Assembly (NCBI RefSeq): GCF_001044235.1 | Contig: NZ_JYNL01000048.1 | Coordinates: forward strand, 1-64,000 | Length of the DNA stretch: 64,000 nt | DNA from: Mycolicibacterium chlorophenolicum | GTDB taxonomy: Bacteria > Actinomycetota > Actinomycetes > Mycobacteriales > Mycobacteriaceae | Reading direction: 5' to 3' | Shown: positions 8,626-16,930 of the stretch, piece by piece | Position numbering within the stretch: position 1 is the stretch's first letter | Layout of the letters: the number at the start of each line of letters is the position of its first letter | Position numbers and translations under genes: made by a program | The notes under the pieces: generated by a model | Told to the model about the DNA's origin: nothing | The model's input: the letters and a program-made list of their open reading frames with translations, nothing else | The model's database searches: none

Positions 8626-9492
8626 ATGCCGATCGATCCGAACGCCGTAGGCGTCACCACCCCGCCGCAGACCTTCCGCTGGAAGGACCGCGACACGCTG
8701 CTCTACGCGCTCGGCGTCGGTGCGGGCACCGCCGACCTCGCGTTCACCACCGAGAACAGTCACGACATCTCCCAGCAGGTGCTGCCGACCTACGCCGTGA
8801 TCGCCTGTTCCCCGTTCGCCGCAGCCGGGAGCATCGGCTCCTTCGACTTCAGTCGGCTGCTGCACGGCTCGCAGAGCATCCGGCTGTTCGCGCCGCTGCC
8901 GGCCGCGGGCGCGCTGAGCGTCATCAGCGAAGTCGCCGACATCCAGGACAAGGGCGAGGGCAAGAACGCGATCGTGATGCTCAAGGCGACCGGCAGCGAT
9001 CCCGAAACCGGAGCCGCGGTGGCCGAGACGCTCACCACCCTGGTGATCCGCGGCGAAGGCGGGTTCGGCGGCCAACCCGGCCAGCGGCCGGTCGCGCCGC
9101 AGATCCCCGAGCGGGAACCCGACGCGACGGTCACCCTGCCCACCCGGGAGGACCAGGCGCTGATCTACCGGCTGTCCGGCGATCGCAACCCCCTGCACAG
9201 CGACCCGTGGTTCGCTGCGCTGGCCGGGTTCCCGAAGCCGATCCTGCACGGGCTGTGCACCTACGGCGTTGCCGGCCGCGCGTTGGTGGCGGCTCTGGGA
9301 GGCGGTGACGCCACCAGGATCACCGCGATCTCGGCCCGCTTCACGTCCCCGGTGTTCCCCGGCGACACCCTATCGACGTCGATCTGGCGGCTGGATGCCG
9401 GCGCCGCGGTGTTCCGGACCGAGGCTGCGGGCCCCGACGGATCCGATGCCCGCCTGGTGCTGGAGGACGGCACCGCCGAGTTCGCCGAATGA
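8626..9492 (+). CDS. MaoC-like 3-hydroxyacyl-thioester dehydratase (HtdY-like)
   Basis: A 288-aa double hot-dog protein. The C-terminal half has the (R)-specific hydratase signature YRLSGDRNPLHSDPWFAAL followed by PKPILHGLCTYG, with the catalytic Asp and His. Members hydrate trans-2-enoyl-CoA to (R)-3-hydroxyacyl-CoA. Rv3389c (HtdY) of M. tuberculosis is the expected counterpart, being the same size and in the same neighbourhood as Rv3391 and Rv3393. AGGAGAG sits 5 nt before the ATG. It is divergent from the allantoicase gene with a 96-bp gap. The acyl substrate, whether fatty acid, sterol side chain or mycolate precursor, cannot be decided here. Confidence 0.88.
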   Translation: MPIDPNAVGVTTPPQTFRWKDRDTLLYALGVGAGTADLAFTTENSHDISQQVLPTYAVIACSPFAAAGSIGSFDFSRLLHGSQSIRLFAPLPAAGALSVISEVADIQDKGEGKNAIVMLKATGSDPETGAAVAETLTTLVIRGEGGFGGQPGQRPVAPQIPEREPDATVTLPTREDQALIYRLSGDRNPLHSDPWFAALAGFPKPILHGLCTYGVAGRALVAALGGGDATRITAISARFTSPVFPGDTLSTSIWRLDAGAAVFRTEAAGPDGSDARLVLEDGTAEFAE

Positions 9493-9609
9493 TCAGGATC
9501 CCGGCGAAGACGCTGGTTGCCCTGGGAAACGGTTTGCTGGACTGGTAGCCTTCGCCTGTGGGCGGGGGTATTGATCTGGACCGCGGATGCGTCCGGCAGG
9601 GGTGGGCCA

Positions 9610-10776
9610 ATGTTTGACGGTTTGCGGAGTTCCTCCGCCCGTTCGATCGGCCCTGCACTGTGGGGCTCCGATCAGTACTACTGGTTTACTGCTGTGCTGG
9701 CCGCTCGTGGGATGCAGACGGCGACATGCCGATTGGTCGCGGTCTGCATCGCGGCACTCGGGTTGATCCCCGTGGGGCTGCTGGCGAGCCCCGTGGGTCC
9801 CCGGGGAACGTTCGGACGGACCGCTGCCGTGGTGATCGCGGTGGCCTGCTTCGGGCTGGCGACGGTGTGGCTGCGGGACCACTGGCCGACGCGCGCGCAG
9901 TCGCTGCTGTGCGTGCTGATCGGGTCGATCAGCATCGGGGTGTCGGCGCTGATCCAGGCCAATCCGGTGGTCGGGCTGACGGGGGCCGCAAGCTATGCCG
10001 TACTGACCGCGTTCGTGGTGTGCTTTCACACCGCGCGGTTGCTGGCACTGGTGTGGACGGTCGCCGTCTTCGCACTCGGCGTGCTGATCGTGCGGCTGGC
10101 GGCGACGGATCTGGCACTGGCGATCTGCGCGGCCGGCATGATCATCCTGCTCAACGTCTTCGTCGCGTTCGCCTGTCGGGCGATGATCCTGCTGATCCAG
10201 CCCGACACCCATCACGGCGACATCGAGCAGCTCACCGGCCTGCTGCACCGGGACGCGTTCTATCAGTCGGTCGCCACGCTGCTCGCCTCGCGGAGCCGCA
10301 GCGCGGACAAGTACCTCGTGGTGGTCGCGGTGAACATCGACAGCTTCTCGCTGCTGCTCGGGTTGTCCGGACCGAGCGGGGGCAACCGCGCGCGGGTGAC
10401 GGTCGGCCAGGCGCTGCGCGAGACCGTCCGGCACAACGCGATCGTCGCGCACGTCTCCGACGACGACTTCCTCATCGCCGACAGCTTCACCACCGCCGAC
10501 GCCTCACCGCTGGTCGAGCGGATCCGCGGGGCGATCGCCGCGACGCCTCAGCGGCTCACGGCGAGCATCGGGGTGGTGTGCACGCCGCTGCCGCCGCTGG
10601 CCGCCGAGCCGCCCGACGAGGTGCTCGACAAGCTCATCGCGATCGCCACGCAGGCCATCGAGCAGGCCCGGATGGCGGGCGGCAACCAGGTCCGCTACGT
10701 GCTGCGGCCCACGCTCGACGAGGACCCCGACGGCGACGGCGACGATCCCCGGCCCGGCACCGGAAAGAGCGCCTGA
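9610..10776 (+). CDS. Membrane protein with degenerate GGDEF domain
   Basis: A 388-aa protein. The first 190 residues hold roughly six or seven hydrophobic helices. A GGDEF-like fold follows, starting at IEQLTGLLHRDAFYQSV, with VVVAVNIDSFSLL and ending in SIGVVCTP and ATQAIEQARMAGGNQV. The active-site loop reads HVSDDDFLIA where GG(D/E)EF is expected, so both glycines are lost and cyclase activity is unlikely. It more probably acts as a nucleotide-binding or protein-binding sensor. No EAL domain is present. Its stop lies 3 bp before the SOS box of dnaE2. The start at 9610 is favoured because translation upstream gives no membrane-like sequence. Confidence 0.75.
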   Translation: MFDGLRSSSARSIGPALWGSDQYYWFTAVLAARGMQTATCRLVAVCIAALGLIPVGLLASPVGPRGTFGRTAAVVIAVACFGLATVWLRDHWPTRAQSLLCVLIGSISIGVSALIQANPVVGLTGAASYAVLTAFVVCFHTARLLALVWTVAVFALGVLIVRLAATDLALAICAAGMIILLNVFVAFACRAMILLIQPDTHHGDIEQLTGLLHRDAFYQSVATLLASRSRSADKYLVVVAVNIDSFSLLLGLSGPSGGNRARVTVGQALRETVRHNAIVAHVSDDDFLIADSFTTADASPLVERIRGAIAATPQRLTASIGVVCTPLPPLAAEPPDEVLDKLIAIATQAIEQARMAGGNQVRYVLRPTLDEDPDGDGDDPRPGTGKSA

Positions 10777-10779
10777 CTG

Positions 10780-10795
10780 TCGAACGTCTGTTCGA
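10780..10795. promoter_or_regulatory. LexA-binding SOS box of dnaE2
   Basis: TCGAAC-GTCT-GTTCGA is a perfect match to the mycobacterial SOS box (TCGAAC-N4-GTTCGA). It lies 12 bp before the dnaE2 GTG, and a TACACT element at 10796-10801 abuts it, so LexA would occlude the promoter. The transcript would start at or next to the GTG. Confidence 0.92.
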
Positions 10796-10807
10796 TACAC
10801 TGGCGGG

Positions 10808-13800
10808 GTGGGTTGGCACAACGGTCCGCCGGGCTGGGGCGAGATGGAGCGCGTCCTCAACAGCAAGCCGCGCCGCGCCGGCTGGCCGATCGACGGCCAG
10901 ATCGGTGACGGCGGTGACAGTCCGGCCTGGTCGCGTAAGCGGGGGCGGTACCAACCGCCGGACCCGCCCACCGGTGCGGGGTCGTCGACGCCGTACGCCG
11001 AACTGCACACCCATTCCGCCTACAGCTTCCTCGACGGGGCCAGCACGCCCGAAGAACTGGTGGAGGAGGCGGCGCGGCTCGGTCTGCGTGCTCTCGCGCT
11101 GACCGACCACGACGGCCTCTACGGGGTGGTCCGGTTCGCCGAGGCTGCCCGGGAACTCGACATCGCGACGGTGTTCGGCGCGGAGCTGTCGCTGGGCGGG
11201 GGCAGCCGGACCGACGATCCCGACCCGCCCGGGCCGCACCTCCTGGTGCTCGCGCGGGGCCCGGAGGGGTACCGGCGGCTGTCGCGGCAGCTGGCCGCCG
11301 CGCACCTGGCCGGCGGCGCGAAAGGCGTGCTGCGCTACGACTACGACGCGCTGACCGAGGCCGCGGGAGGCCACTGGCAGATTCTCACCGGGTGCCGCAA
11401 AGGTCATGTCCGGCAGGCACTGTCGGCCGGTGGCCCGGAGGCGGCGGAGGCCGCGCTCGCCGACCTGGTCGACCGGTTCGGCCGGGACCGCGTCACCGTG
11501 GAGCTCACCCATCACGGCCATCCGCACGACGACGAACGCAATGCCGCGCTGGCCGTGCTCGCGCCGCGGTTCGGTCTGGACGTCGTGGCCACCACCGCGG
11601 CGCATTTCGCCGAGCCCGCCCGCGGCAGGCTGGCCATGGCGATGGGCGCGATCCGGGCCAGGAACTCGATGGACGAGGCCGCGGGTCACCTTGCCCCGCT
11701 GGGAGGTTCGCATCTGCGCTCAGGGGAGGAGATGGCCCGGGTGTTCGCCCACTGCCCCGAGGTGGTCAGCGCCGCCGCCGAACTCGGGGAGCAGTGCGCA
11801 TTCGGTCTCGCGCTCATCGCGCCGCAGCTGCCGCCGTTCGACGTACCGCCCGGCCACACCGAGAACAGCTGGCTGCGGCACCTGGTGATGCAGGGCGCCC
11901 GGGAACGGTACGGGCCTCCCGAGCGGGCGCCCCGCGCGTACGCCCAGATCGAACACGAGCTGCGGGTGATCGAGGCGCTGAACTTCCCGGGTTATTTCCT
12001 TGTGGTACATGACATCACGCGGTTCTGCCGGGAGAACGACATCCTCTCGCAGGGCCGGGGGTCGGCGGCCAACTCGGCGGTCTGCTACGCGCTGAAGGTC
12101 ACCAACGTCGACCCGGTGGCCAACGACCTGCTGTTCGAACGGTTCCTGTCCCCGGCCCGCGACGGCCCGCCCGATATCGACATCGACATCGAATCCGACC
12201 TGCGCGAGCAGGCGATCCAGTACGTCTACCAGCGATACGGCCGCGAATACGCCGCCCAGGTGGCCAACGTGATCACCTACCGCGGCCGCAGTGCGGTCCG
12301 GGACATGGCGCGCGCACTCGGGTTCTCCCAGGGCCAGCAGGACGCATGGAGCAAACAGCTCAGCCAGTGGGGGAATCTGACCGACGACACCCATGTGGAA
12401 GGCATTCCCGACCAGGTCATCGAGCTGGCCACGCAGATCTCCAATCTGCCGCGCCACATGGGCATCCACTCCGGGGGCATGGTGATCTGCGACCGCCCGA
12501 TCGCCGACGTGTGCCCGGTCGAATGGGCCCGCATGGAGAACCGCAGTGTCCTGCAGTGGGACAAAGACGACTGTGCGGCCATCGGTTTGGTGAAATTCGA
12601 CATGCTGGGGCTGGGCATGCTCTCGGCGCTGCACTACTGCATCGACCTGGTCGCCGAACACAAGGGCATCGAGGTGGATCTGGCCACGCTGGACCTGTCC
12701 GAGGCCGCCGTGTACGAGATGCTGCAGCGCGCCGATTCCGTCGGGGTGTTCCAGGTGGAATCGCGCGCGCAGATGGCCACCCTGCCCCGGCTCAAACCGC
12801 GGGTGTTCTACGACCTGGTGGTGGAGGTGGCGCTGATCCGGCCCGGGCCGATCCAGGGCGGGTCGGTGCACCCGTACATCAAGCGCCGCAACGGGGAGGA
12901 GCCGGTCACCTACGACCATCCGTCGATGGAGTCGGCGCTGAGAAAGACACTGGGCGTGCCGCTGTTCCAGGAGCAGCTCATGCAGCTGGCGGTGGACTGC
13001 GCCGGGTTCTCGGCGGCCGAGGCCGACCAGCTGCGCCGCGCGATGGGCTCCAAACGCTCGACGGAGAAGATGCGCCGGCTGCGCGGCCGGTTCTTCGACG
13101 GGATGGCCGAGGTGCACGGCATCACCGGAGAGGTGGCCCAGCGGATCTACGAGAAGCTGGAGGCGTTCGCCAATTTCGGCTTCCCCGAGAGTCATTCGCT
13201 GAGCTTCGCGTCACTGGTGTTCTACTCGTCGTGGTTCAAGCTGCACCACCCCGCGGCGTTCTGCGCGGCGCTGTTGCGTGCGCAGCCGATGGGGTTCTAC
13301 TCGCCGCAGTCCCTGGTGGCCGACGCGCGCCGGCACGGGGTCACCGTGCACGGTCCCGACGTCAACGCCAGCCTTGCGCACGCCACGCTGGAGAACGCGG
13401 GTATGGAGGTGCGGCTCGGCCTCGGCAGTGTCCGGCACATCGGCGACGAGCTGGCCGAGCGGCTGGTCGAGGAACGGAAAGCCCACGGCCCGTTCACCTC
13501 TCTGCTGGACCTGACCGGGCGGGTGCAGCTGTCGGTGCCGCAGACCGAGGCGCTGGCCACCGCCGGCGCGCTGGGATGTTTCGGGATCACCCGGCGTGAG
13601 GGGCTGTGGGCGGCGGGCGCCGCGGCCGCCGAGCGTCCGGACCGGCTGCCCGGGGTCGGGTCGTCCTCGCACGTTCCGTCGCTGCCGGGGATGACCGAAC
13701 TGGAGCTGACCGCCGCCGACGTGTGGGCCACCGGGGTGTCGCCCGACCGCTACCCGACCCAGTTCCTGCGGGAGGACCTCGATGCGATGGGGGTGGTGCC

Positions 13801-14104
13801 GGCCGATCAACTGCTGTCGGTACCCGACGGCACCCGGGTGCTGGTCGCGGGGGCGGTGACGCACCGGCAGCGGCCCGCGACCGCGCAGGGGGTGACGTTC
13901 GTCAACCTCGAGGACGAGACCGGGATGGTCAATGTGCTGTGTATGCCCGCGGTGTGGGCGCGGCACCGAAGGCTGGCGCAGACGGCCTCGGCGCTGCTGA
14001 TCCGCGGCATCGTGCAGAACGCCACCGGCGCGGTGACCGTCGTCGCCGACCGGATGGGTCCGCTGAGCCTGCGGGTGGCCTCGAAGTCCCGCGACTTCCG
14101 TTGA
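10808..14104 (+). CDS. dnaE2: Error-prone DNA polymerase III alpha subunit DnaE2
   Basis: A 1098-aa C-family polymerase that carries out mutagenic translesion synthesis with ImuA'/ImuB in mycobacteria. A PHP domain begins near residue 65 (HTHSAYSFLDGAS, then TDHDGLYG). The polymerase core has SQGRGSAANSAVCYA and the catalytic aspartates in PDIDIDIESD. A helix-hairpin-helix and an OB fold (VLVAGAVTHRQRP, VNLEDETGMVNV) complete it. The GTG start (GWHNGPPGWGEMERVL) agrees with the Mtb protein (Rv3370c). A perfect SOS box sits directly upstream. imuA'/imuB are not in the window. Confidence 0.96.
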   Translation: MGWHNGPPGWGEMERVLNSKPRRAGWPIDGQIGDGGDSPAWSRKRGRYQPPDPPTGAGSSTPYAELHTHSAYSFLDGASTPEELVEEAARLGLRALALTDHDGLYGVVRFAEAARELDIATVFGAELSLGGGSRTDDPDPPGPHLLVLARGPEGYRRLSRQLAAAHLAGGAKGVLRYDYDALTEAAGGHWQILTGCRKGHVRQALSAGGPEAAEAALADLVDRFGRDRVTVELTHHGHPHDDERNAALAVLAPRFGLDVVATTAAHFAEPARGRLAMAMGAIRARNSMDEAAGHLAPLGGSHLRSGEEMARVFAHCPEVVSAAAELGEQCAFGLALIAPQLPPFDVPPGHTENSWLRHLVMQGARERYGPPERAPRAYAQIEHELRVIEALNFPGYFLVVHDITRFCRENDILSQGRGSAANSAVCYALKVTNVDPVANDLLFERFLSPARDGPPDIDIDIESDLREQAIQYVYQRYGREYAAQVANVITYRGRSAVRDMARALGFSQGQQDAWSKQLSQWGNLTDDTHVEGIPDQVIELATQISNLPRHMGIHSGGMVICDRPIADVCPVEWARMENRSVLQWDKDDCAAIGLVKFDMLGLGMLSALHYCIDLVAEHKGIEVDLATLDLSEAAVYEMLQRADSVGVFQVESRAQMATLPRLKPRVFYDLVVEVALIRPGPIQGGSVHPYIKRRNGEEPVTYDHPSMESALRKTLGVPLFQEQLMQLAVDCAGFSAAEADQLRRAMGSKRSTEKMRRLRGRFFDGMAEVHGITGEVAQRIYEKLEAFANFGFPESHSLSFASLVFYSSWFKLHHPAAFCAALLRAQPMGFYSPQSLVADARRHGVTVHGPDVNASLAHATLENAGMEVRLGLGSVRHIGDELAERLVEERKAHGPFTSLLDLTGRVQLSVPQTEALATAGALGCFGITRREGLWAAGAAAAERPDRLPGVGSSSHVPSLPGMTELELTAADVWATGVSPDRYPTQFLREDLDAMGVVPADQLLSVPDGTRVLVAGAVTHRQRPATAQGVTFVNLEDETGMVNVLCMPAVWARHRRLAQTASALLIRGIVQNATGAVTVVADRMGPLSLRVASKSRDFR

Positions 14105-14114
14105 CGGGTGACTG

Positions 14115-14528
14115 TCAGCCCGGGATCGGCGTCGTCCACACCTTGTCGACGTCGATCCGCAGGCGGGTGCCGTAACCCGCCATCGCGTCGGCCAAGCCGA
14201 TCTCCTCGGCCTGTGCGCGGTACTTCTCCCAGTACGGGCCGTCCTCGCGCGGGTCGACGTTCTGCGCCTCCACCGTGGCGGTGCCGCCGACGACGATGAT
14301 GCCCGAGCCCTGCCCGTCGGAGTCGAGGTTGAGGCTGACCCGCGGGTGTGCCTGGATGTGACGCACCTTCGCCGCGGACGGTTCGGTGTAGACGGTGATG
14401 CCGGCACCGTCGAAGTGGAACCACACCAATCGCGGTACCGGTTGGCCGGATTTCGCCACGGTGGTGAGCCATCCGAACTGATCGGAGGTGAGACGGTCAA
14501 CGACTTCGTCGGGGAATTCAGCTGCCAT
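14115..14528 (-). CDS. Pyridoxamine 5'-phosphate oxidase-fold (FMN/F420-binding) protein, Rv3369-like
   Basis: A 137-aa single-domain split-barrel protein with the family segments FGWLTTVAKSGQPVPRLVWF and HIQAHPRVSLNLD. Mycobacteria carry many such proteins that bind FMN, F420 or biliverdin. The cofactor and substrate are not evident here. Position and size match Rv3369. It is divergent from the nitroreductase gene with only 24 bp between start codons, leaving no room for long leaders, so at least one transcript is probably leaderless. Confidence 0.82.
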   Translation of the reverse strand: MAAEFPDEVVDRLTSDQFGWLTTVAKSGQPVPRLVWFHFDGAGITVYTEPSAAKVRHIQAHPRVSLNLDSDGQGSGIIVVGGTATVEAQNVDPREDGPYWEKYRAQAEEIGLADAMAGYGTRLRIDVDKVWTTPIPG

Positions 14529-14552
14529 GCGACCGAATGTAGTCTCGGCACA

Positions 14553-15194
14553 ATGACGCTCAACCTCTCCGCCGATGACGTTCTGACGACCACACGCTCG
14601 GTGCGCAAGCGCCTCGATTTCGACAAGCCGGTACCCCGCGAGGTGCTGATGGAATGTCTCGACATCGCGTTGCAGGCGCCGACCGGGTCGAACAGCCAGG
14701 GCTGGCAGTGGGTGTTCGTCACCGACCCCGACAAGAAGCTCGCGCTCGCGGAGATCTACCGCACCAACGCCACGCCGTACCTGAACCAGGCCAAGCCGCA
14801 GATGGGCGACATTCGCGACGAGCAGCGCCCGCGGGTAGAGGATTCGGCGCGCTACCTCAACGACCACCTGGAGAAGGTGCCGGTCATGTTGATCCCGTGC
14901 CTGGAGGGCAAGCCGCAGGACGCGGTGTCGGGCGCGAGCGCCGGATTCTGGGGTTCGCTGATGCCCGCGGTGTGGAGCTTCATGCTGGCGTTGCGTTCGC
15001 GCGGACTCGGCTCGGCGTGGACGTCACTGCATCTGCTCGGCGACGGCGAGCGCCAGGCCGCCGAGTTGCTGGGCATCCCGTTCGAGTCCTACAGCCAGGC
15101 CGGGCTGTTCCCGATCGCCTACACCAAGGGCACCGACTTCAAGAAGGCCAAGCGGCTGCCCGCCGAGCAGGTCACGCACTGGGACACCTGGTGA
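14553..15194 (+). CDS. Nitroreductase family protein, Rv3368c-like
   Basis: A 213-aa flavin-dependent oxidoreductase. The family N-terminus TTTRSVRKRLDFDKPVP (FMN-phosphate-binding arginines) is followed by IALQAPTGSNSQGWQWVFV, and a C-terminal GIPFESYSQAGLFPIAYTKG segment is present. Members use NAD(P)H and FMN to reduce nitroaromatics, quinones or similar compounds. Size and neighbours agree with M. tuberculosis Rv3368c. It is transcribed divergently from the Rv3369-like gene. Its 3' end is 1 bp from the convergent methyltransferase stop. Confidence 0.88.
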   Translation: MTLNLSADDVLTTTRSVRKRLDFDKPVPREVLMECLDIALQAPTGSNSQGWQWVFVTDPDKKLALAEIYRTNATPYLNQAKPQMGDIRDEQRPRVEDSARYLNDHLEKVPVMLIPCLEGKPQDAVSGASAGFWGSLMPAVWSFMLALRSRGLGSAWTSLHLLGDGERQAAELLGIPFESYSQAGLFPIAYTKGTDFKKAKRLPAEQVTHWDTW

Positions 15195-15195
15195 C

Positions 15196-15660
15196 TCACG
15201 TGGCGCCAGCGAAACCGTGCTGGCGCCACGCCTCGTAGACGGCCACCGCGGCCGCGTTCGACAGGTTCAGTGAGCGCCGCCCCGACAGCATGGGGATCCG
15301 CACCCGCGCGGTGAGGTGCGGATCCGCCAGCGTCGCCTCGTCGAGGCCCGTCGGTTCCGGCCCGAACAGCAGCACATCACCCGGTTGGTAGTCGATCTCG
15401 GCGAACGACGTGGTCGCATGAGCGGTGAACGCGAAGACCCGGGCCGGCATCACGGCCGCCCACGCCGCGGTCAGATCGGGATGCACGGTGACCGACGCGA
15501 GGTCGTGGTAGTCGAGCCCGGCGCGGCGCAGCTTCGGCTCGGACAGGTCGAAGCCCAGTGGCTCGACGAGGTGCAGTTCGCACCCGGTGCCCGCCACCAT
15601 GCGGATCGCGTTGCCGGTGTTGGGCGCGATGCGCGGGGAGTAGAACATCACCTTGAACAA
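15196..15660 (-). CDS. SpoU/TrmL-type tRNA 2'-O-methyltransferase
   Basis: A 154-aa SPOUT methyltransferase, close to Rv3366 and to TrmL (tRNA wobble 34 2'-O-methylation). All SPOUT motifs are visible: PRIAPNTGNAIR, then LFGPEPTGLDE, then PMLSGRRSLNLSNAAAVAVYE, which form the knot and bind S-adenosylmethionine. I place the start at a TTG (15660) giving LFKVMFYSPR, because Mtb Rv3366 begins with five residues aligning to it and is also 154 aa. The first ATG (15648) would cut into the first beta strand. GGAAGGA lies about 10 nt upstream of the TTG. Confidence 0.88.
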   Translation of the reverse strand: MFKVMFYSPRIAPNTGNAIRMVAGTGCELHLVEPLGFDLSEPKLRRAGLDYHDLASVTVHPDLTAAWAAVMPARVFAFTAHATTSFAEIDYQPGDVLLFGPEPTGLDEATLADPHLTARVRIPMLSGRRSLNLSNAAAVAVYEAWRQHGFAGAT

Positions 15661-15731
15661 AGACGTGGTTTCCTTCCCGGGATATCTGCGACGATTCTTC
15701 CCAGACGTCGGCGGATCGAGGGGGTCGACTG

Positions 15732-16514
15732 TTGCATGAAGTGATCGCAAAGGGCGCGTCAACCGCCGCGCATCCGACGCCTCTGCTTTTCGTTCACGGG
15801 GCGTGCTCTGCGGCATGGATCTGGGATGACCACTTTCTGGATTTTTTCGCGGAGCAGGGTCACCATGCCCTCGCGCTGAGTCTTCGCGGTCATGGCGCGA
15901 GCAGCCTCGCGCAGCCGCTCGGATCCTGCTCGCTCGATGACTACGCCGAAGATGTCAGCATCGTCGCCGCCCAGCTGTCTTCACCGCCGGTGCTCATCGG
16001 TCATTCGATGGGCTGCTGGGTCGTGCTTAAGTGTCTGGAGAGTCGCGGTGCGCCCGCCGCCGTACTACTGGCGCCCGGGACGCCGCGGGGACTGCGGCGG
16101 TGGGCTCTGCGCGCGGTCCTTCGCCACCCGTGGCTCATGGTTCGCAGCAACACGTTCGGTAACCCCGTCGACCTGTTCGACAGTCGTGAACTGGCTCGTG
16201 AATTCCTGTTCGGTCCTGGCACGCCCGAGTCAGTCGTGGCGTCGTGTGTGAACCGTCTGACGCCCGAAAGCGCCCGGGCTGCACGGGACACGGTGAAACC
16301 GCTTCCCGACCCTCGCCGCGTGACAGCGCCGATGCTCGTCCTCGGCGCCGGCGGCGACGCATCACGGGTGGAGGGAGACGCGTCTGAAGTGGCCGCCACC
16401 TATCGGGCTGACTTCGAAGCGTTTCCGGACATGGGGCACGCCATGATGCTCGAGCCCGGATGGTCCGCCGTCGCCGAACGAATCCAGACCTGGCTGAACG
16501 GCAAGGGTCTCTAG
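15732..16514 (+). CDS. Alpha/beta hydrolase fold protein
   Basis: A 260-aa single-domain hydrolase. The oxyanion region is LLFVHGACSAAW, the nucleophile elbow GHSMGC holds the serine, an acid candidate is in LGAGGDASRVEGD, and the catalytic His is in DMGHAMMLEPG. The substrate is unknown. Codon choice is less strongly GC-biased at third positions than in neighbours, and the gene with its downstream partner sits between homologues of Rv3366 and Rv3365c, which I recall as near neighbours in Mtb. Both points suggest an acquired insertion. The start is a TTG at 15732, with a GTG at 15741 as alternative. Confidence 0.75.
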   Translation: MHEVIAKGASTAAHPTPLLFVHGACSAAWIWDDHFLDFFAEQGHHALALSLRGHGASSLAQPLGSCSLDDYAEDVSIVAAQLSSPPVLIGHSMGCWVVLKCLESRGAPAAVLLAPGTPRGLRRWALRAVLRHPWLMVRSNTFGNPVDLFDSRELAREFLFGPGTPESVVASCVNRLTPESARAARDTVKPLPDPRRVTAPMLVLGAGGDASRVEGDASEVAATYRADFEAFPDMGHAMMLEPGWSAVAERIQTWLNGKGL

Positions 16515-16540
16515 CTGGCGGGACGACGCCCCGTTCGGCG

Positions 16541-16693
16541 TCAGTCCAGACAGGTCTCGTAGGTCGCGATCGAGATCAGCCCGGCGAGAGTGTCGACGTC
16601 GACCATCTCACTGCTCATCGCTCGCATCAGGGGTGAATCGCCGATTTCCGAGGCATCGGCCAGCAGAGCCATCTCCACGCCGTTGTGGGTCAT
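16541..16693 (-). CDS. Small protein of unknown function (50 aa)
   Basis: An uninterrupted 50-codon frame starting MTHNGVEMALLADASEIG and ending LISIATYETCLD. AAGGAG lies 6 nt before the ATG, which is the best reason to consider it real. The product is acidic, has an amphipathic middle and a single cysteine third from the C-terminus. I recognise no family. It is convergent with the alpha/beta hydrolase gene and divergent from the conservon operon. It could be a regulatory peptide, a small stress protein or a peptide precursor, with nothing to choose between these. Confidence 0.6.
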   Translation of the reverse strand: MTHNGVEMALLADASEIGDSPLMRAMSSEMVDVDTLAGLISIATYETCLD

Positions 16694-16930
16694 TGCACTC
16701 CTTCAGTTCGTCTCCCTCGATTGTGCCTGCTCGCGGGCCCGCCCGGATCGGTGACACGCAACGGGTCGGAAACGAAACGGCAACGCCCACAAGGGCGTTC
16801 TGTTCAGGGCCTTTGCTGAAATCACGTTCGGATGTCGAACTGTGGAAACACGGTGATCGGGCTGGCATACTCATCGAATTGCCAGGCGCTTCACGCCCGC
16901 CCGACGAGGGCGCCCTCAGCAGGAAGCTTT
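16694..16930. other. Intergenic region between the 50-aa ORF and the conservon
   Basis: This 237-bp stretch must hold divergent promoters. A hairpin with 7-bp arms (AACGCCC and GGGCGTT, positions 16782-16799, 4-nt loop) is present, without a T-tract. GGCATACTC near 16862 could be part of a -10 element for the conservon. No reading frame of note is seen. Confidence 0.4.
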
